A DNA stretch of 64,000 nucleotides, taken from Candidatus Saccharimonadota bacterium. Lineage in GTDB: Bacteria > Patescibacteriota > Saccharimonadia > Saccharimonadales > Saccharimonadaceae. The notes beneath the pieces are model-generated. The model had not been told where the DNA came from, made no database searches, and saw only the letters and a program-made list of their open reading frames with translations. Location of the stretch: assembly GCA_027450165.1 (NCBI GenBank), contig DAIDKE010000004.1, positions 1-64,000 of the forward strand. The letters are read 5' to 3'. Positions 61,163 to 64,000 of the stretch are shown piece after piece (position 1 is the first letter of the stretch; each line of letters opens with the position of its first letter). The position numbers and the translations under genes were made by a program.

Positions 61163-62467
61163 ATGCCAATTAAACACAAGGTGCACGAGTTAATTTTAAA
61201 AAACGGCGCCAAAGGTTTATTGATTGATGTTCCAGATACGACCGTGGCCTCGTTTGAGGTTTGTTTCCGGGCTGGTAATGAATATGTTATGCGCCCTGAG
61301 CGTCAACAAACAGCTCATTTAATGGAGCATATGGCGTTTGGATCTAATAAAGATTTTGGTGATCCCGAGACTTTTAGTCAGGAAATTACCAAAAACGGTG
61401 CTCGTTATAATGCTGTCACCTGGGACCGCGACATGGCATATTACATTGACTGTGCTCTGATGGAATGGGAGCGCATTTTAGATGTGCTTGAATTGACGGT
61501 TGTTGAGCCGGTTTACAAGAAGAATATTTTGGAATCGGAAAAAGGCAATGCTCGCGAGGAGCTAACTGGTGATCTGAATAATTATGCTCGTCTGTTAAAC
61601 CAGCGTGTTTATAAAGCCCTAGGCGACACCTTAATGCTTGATGCCGATAAATTAACAACCATCGACAGTGTGACTACAAGCGATATCAGACAACATCACG
61701 ACCGGACGCATACTACTGAAAATTTACGATTTGTGATTGCGGGTAATCTAGGCAGCCACGAGTCTAAAATTATTGCCAAACTAGAAAATTGGCATTTGGC
61801 GCGTGGTGAGCGTTTGCCGGTCACAAAGGCACATTATCATCGCGCTGAGCCAGTCACCATTGTCCGTAAAGATATGTCGAGTGTACGTTTTTTGCTATCA
61901 ATCGCTTTGAACCGTGAGCTAACAATGATCGAGCGAGATGCCATGGGTGCACTCAATCATATTTTGACCGGAACGGCCCACTCGCGAATTTGGGGCAAGG
62001 CTCGCAGTAGTGGCCTTTGTTATGGTATGGGCTCTCGGACTTATAGTGACGTGAGTGGTACTTCGTCGTGGGATTTTTATGGTCAAATCAGTCTCGAAAA
62101 TTCAGTGCCACTCTTTGATTTGATAATCGAACAGCTGAGGCGAATAGCAAACAGTGATCTTACAGAGGATGAGCTATATATTGCAAAACAGTATGCCCTA
62201 GGCGGTTTTCAGATGCGTGGCCAAACGGTCGCTAATTTGTTGGACTGGTACGCTGGTATGTACTTCGAAAAAGATGAAATTGACAATATCGACGACTCAC
62301 CAAAATACATTAACGCGACTGAGTTATCGCAAATCGAAGCCCTGGCGAAAGAGTTTTTAAACAGTGGTATATGGACAATAGGTTTGATTGGCAACGTGAC
62401 TGAAGCCGATACTAAGATCCTATACGATAAATTAAAGGGCTTACTGCCAGTCAAGGATGAAGAATAA
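61163..62467 (+). CDS. Second M16 family peptidase (paralogue)
   Basis: This 434-residue protein aligns end to end with the preceding one: the same opening (LKNGAKGLLIDVPDTTV versus LKNGARGLLIDVPGATV), the zinc motif HLMEH, and EKGNAREEL for the third ligand. The two therefore arose by tandem duplication and both retain complete catalytic sites, unlike typical M16B pairs, in which one subunit lacks the zinc motif. It may form a homodimer or heterodimer with its neighbour. The start overlaps nothing (1 nt spacing) and the stop overlaps murD by one base. Confidence 0.92.
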   Translation: MPIKHKVHELILKNGAKGLLIDVPDTTVASFEVCFRAGNEYVMRPERQQTAHLMEHMAFGSNKDFGDPETFSQEITKNGARYNAVTWDRDMAYYIDCALMEWERILDVLELTVVEPVYKKNILESEKGNAREELTGDLNNYARLLNQRVYKALGDTLMLDADKLTTIDSVTTSDIRQHHDRTHTTENLRFVIAGNLGSHESKIIAKLENWHLARGERLPVTKAHYHRAEPVTIVRKDMSSVRFLLSIALNRELTMIERDAMGALNHILTGTAHSRIWGKARSSGLCYGMGSRTYSDVSGTSSWDFYGQISLENSVPLFDLIIEQLRRIANSDLTEDELYIAKQYALGGFQMRGQTVANLLDWYAGMYFEKDEIDNIDDSPKYINATELSQIEALAKEFLNSGIWTIGLIGNVTEADTKILYDKLKGLLPVKDEE

Positions 62468-63759
62468 TGAAAATCGCAATCGCCGGTTACGGTGTTGAAG
62501 GGCAAGCTAACTACCGTTACTGGTCGGCTGATCCGGCTAACCAGTTGACGATTGTCGATGAGAAAAGTGAGCTCGACAATCTACCGCAAGGCGCAGCCAC
62601 AATTTTGGGTCCGGATGCTTTTTCAAAGCTCGATGGTTTTGATTTGGTGATTCGCACCGCCGGACTTGCACCGCGCAAAATTAAAACCGACGGCAAGATT
62701 TGGTCTGGTGCTAATGAATTTTTTGCTAAATGTCCGGCGCCGATCATCGGCGTGACAGGATCAAAAGGCAAGGGCACGACCGCCAGTTTAATCGCTAGCA
62801 TCCTAGAAGTGGCTGGTAAGAAAGTTTGGCTGGTTGGCAATATCGGTATTGCAAGTCTGGATATTCTCGATCAGATTAAACCAACCGACCTCGTGGTTTA
62901 TGAACTATCCAGCTTTCAATTATGGGATCTGGAGCGCTCACCGCAGACGGCCGTGGTGCTCTATATAGAGCAGGAGCACCTAGACGTTCACGCTGATATG
63001 GATGAATATGTGACAGCTAAAGCGCAGATTACAGCACATCAAGCAGCCGATGATTTGTTGGTCTACAATCAAAACAACACCTATGCCAATCAGATAGCCG
63101 CTAATTCGGTGGCGCAAAAACTTGGCTACCCGAGCGAGATGACAGCGCATGTTAATGACGGAAGCTTTTATTACGGCGAACAAGAAATTTGTTCAACCGA
63201 TGTTCTGCAGATCAGGGGTTCCCATAACTTAGACAATGCCTGTGCGGCGATTGACGCTATTTGGCAATATACCCAAGATCCATCTGTAATCGAAAAAGGC
63301 CTAAGTAGTTTCAAGGGTCTGCCGCACCGCTTGCAGCTAGTCGCGGTTGTAAATAGTGTAAGTTATTACGATGACAGCATTGCCACCACGCCAAGTTCGG
63401 CCATTGCGGCTCTAAGGTCGTTTGATGGACCTAAGGTTATTATCCTCGGCGGATCGTCAAAAGGCTCTGACTTTAGCGAGCTAGGACAGGAATTGAAACG
63501 ACAAGACGCCAAGGCCTTATTGATTGGCGCTGAAGCCTCAACCATTGCAGGGGCGTGCGATGCGGCCGATTTTAGTAACTATGAAATTTTAACAGACAAA
63601 ACTATGGCCGAGATTGTCAGCCGCGCTGCTGAAGTAGCCGAGCCGAATAGCACAGTCCTGCTGAGTCCGGCCGCCGCCAGCTTTGGTATGTTCAAAAACT
63701 ATGCCGATCGCGGCGATCAGTTCCAGGCGGCCGTAAAGAGCCTGGGTGCGGTACAATAA
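62467..63759 (+). CDS. murD: UDP-N-acetylmuramoylalanine--D-glutamate ligase
   Basis: This 430-residue Mur ligase adds D-Glu to UDP-MurNAc-L-Ala, an early peptidoglycan step. The N-terminal Rossmann-like part (AIAGYGVEGQANYRYW) binds the UDP moiety, the ATP-binding GVTGSKGKGTT (in place of the usual GTNGKST) lies near residue 97, ELSSFQLW is the MurD signature near 142 and the C-terminal domain has RLQLVAVVNSVSYYDDSIATTPSSA, characteristic of MurD. It shows that the organism makes peptidoglycan. Overlaps the second M16 gene by 1 nt. Confidence 0.95.
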   Translation: MKIAIAGYGVEGQANYRYWSADPANQLTIVDEKSELDNLPQGAATILGPDAFSKLDGFDLVIRTAGLAPRKIKTDGKIWSGANEFFAKCPAPIIGVTGSKGKGTTASLIASILEVAGKKVWLVGNIGIASLDILDQIKPTDLVVYELSSFQLWDLERSPQTAVVLYIEQEHLDVHADMDEYVTAKAQITAHQAADDLLVYNQNNTYANQIAANSVAQKLGYPSEMTAHVNDGSFYYGEQEICSTDVLQIRGSHNLDNACAAIDAIWQYTQDPSVIEKGLSSFKGLPHRLQLVAVVNSVSYYDDSIATTPSSAIAALRSFDGPKVIILGGSSKGSDFSELGQELKRQDAKALLIGAEASTIAGACDAADFSNYEILTDKTMAEIVSRAAEVAEPNSTVLLSPAAASFGMFKNYADRGDQFQAAVKSLGAVQ

Positions 63760-63764
63760 TAGAT

Positions 63765-64000
63765 ATGCATCAGCTGCAAAAACGAACCAGTGAACTATTA
63801 GAGCAAATCAATGCAGCTGTTTTAAGGCTTCATATAGCCGATAAGTTGCAGCAAATTGCTGCCGTCGAGGCCGAGTTAATGAACTCTGAAATTTGGAATA
63901 ACCCAAATTATGCTCAGGAAAAAAGCCGCCAGCTAGCCGCTATGCAGGCCGAAACCGAGCCTTGGCTGACACTCCAGACGCAAACCGCCGACCTAACGGA
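63765..64000 (+). CDS. prfB: Peptide chain release factor 2 (N-terminal part)
   Basis: The frame runs off the window end after about 78 codons. It matches the helical domain 1 of RF2, including ELMNSEIWNNPNYAQEKSRQLA, which corresponds to the DPDFWDDP-type segment. Starting at ATG 63765, 7 nt after TACAAT (63752-63757) with no Shine-Dalgarno sequence, the message is predicted leaderless. No in-frame UGA and no frameshift site (CUUUGA) occurs in the first codons, so the autoregulatory +1 frameshift of many bacteria is absent. The GGQ domain is outside the window. Confidence 0.88.
   Translation, partial: MHQLQKRTSELLEQINAAVLRLHIADKLQQIAAVEAELMNSEIWNNPNYAQEKSRQLAAMQAETEPWLTLQTQTADLT

Noticed and set aside
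63765-63900. Programmed +1 frameshift in prfB
   Set aside because: No CUUUGA or in-frame UGA occurs in the first 45 codons; the frame is open without a shift to the window end.
1-64000. tRNA genes, CRISPR arrays, transposases, integrases or prophage genes
   Set aside because: No cloverleaf with an intact T-arm motif, no regularly spaced repeats and no mobile-element protein was recognised.

Overview
This window looks like a chromosomal segment of a reduced, fast-streamlined bacterium of the Patescibacteria/CPR, most likely Candidatus Saccharibacteria (TM7). The placement is inferred, not computed. It rests on very tight packing of short housekeeping genes, single-copy information-processing genes, DUF5663-like small proteins, a VKOR-type oxidoreductase, CAP and LCP surface proteins, a type B L31 with an Ala/Lys tail, and the absence of any metabolic operon. 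UGA is used as a normal stop (adk ends in TGA) and both RF1 and the start of RF2 are present, so the standard bacterial code applies. No transposase, integrase, CRISPR array or tRNA gene was recognised.

Layout. 1-700: presumed 3' end of 23S rRNA, 5S rRNA, two terminators and a possible small RNA. 700-2720: KGG stress protein, an HExxH protease, a ROK kinase and a small LPQTG-anchored surface protein. 2700-5713: rpsA and infB. 5801-12116: the most unusual locus, a 1711-residue membrane-associated protein with a glycosyltransferase-like region and a kinase-like tail, surrounded by three small helical proteins. 12107-15496 (minus): priA-def-fmt. 15547-18608: a phosphoribosyltransferase-like protein, a winged-helix protein, recJ and a small membrane protein. 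18615-20580 (minus): an ABC exporter. 20648-26553: rpsU-yqeY, adk-map, ftsA-ftsZ-nrdR, then a thioredoxin-like protein with VKOR.

26569-29701 holds ileS behind a T-box riboswitch with a very short stem I. 29784-34206 is a surface block: a zincin-type metallopeptidase, a 902-residue secreted Ig-like protein and a CAP protein. 34277-38505 has rplU, parAB, lepB and an LCP ligase. 38531-43838 has a membrane protein, prfA-prmC, rpmE, an unknown protein and rpsB-tsf. 43933-49278 runs through frr, uppS, rseP, a CPBP protease, proS and greA. 49317-55464 has lysS, an FMN reductase and a PadR-controlled PspC/ABC operon. 55487-64000 has serS, hpf, secA, two M16 peptidases, murD and the start of prfB.

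Two signals run through the whole window. First, many start codons lie only 6-10 nt downstream of a sigma70-type -10 hexamer (often extended, TGnTATAAT/TATACT) with no Shine-Dalgarno sequence, which predicts widespread leaderless mRNAs beside a second class of genes with clear Shine-Dalgarno leaders. Second, two intergenic spacers downstream of ribosomal protein genes (rplU and rpmE) hold unrelated but similarly built nested inverted repeats about 130 nt long. Coordinates of starts were moved from the longest open frame wherever a ribosome binding site, a -10 box or family alignment favoured an internal ATG.
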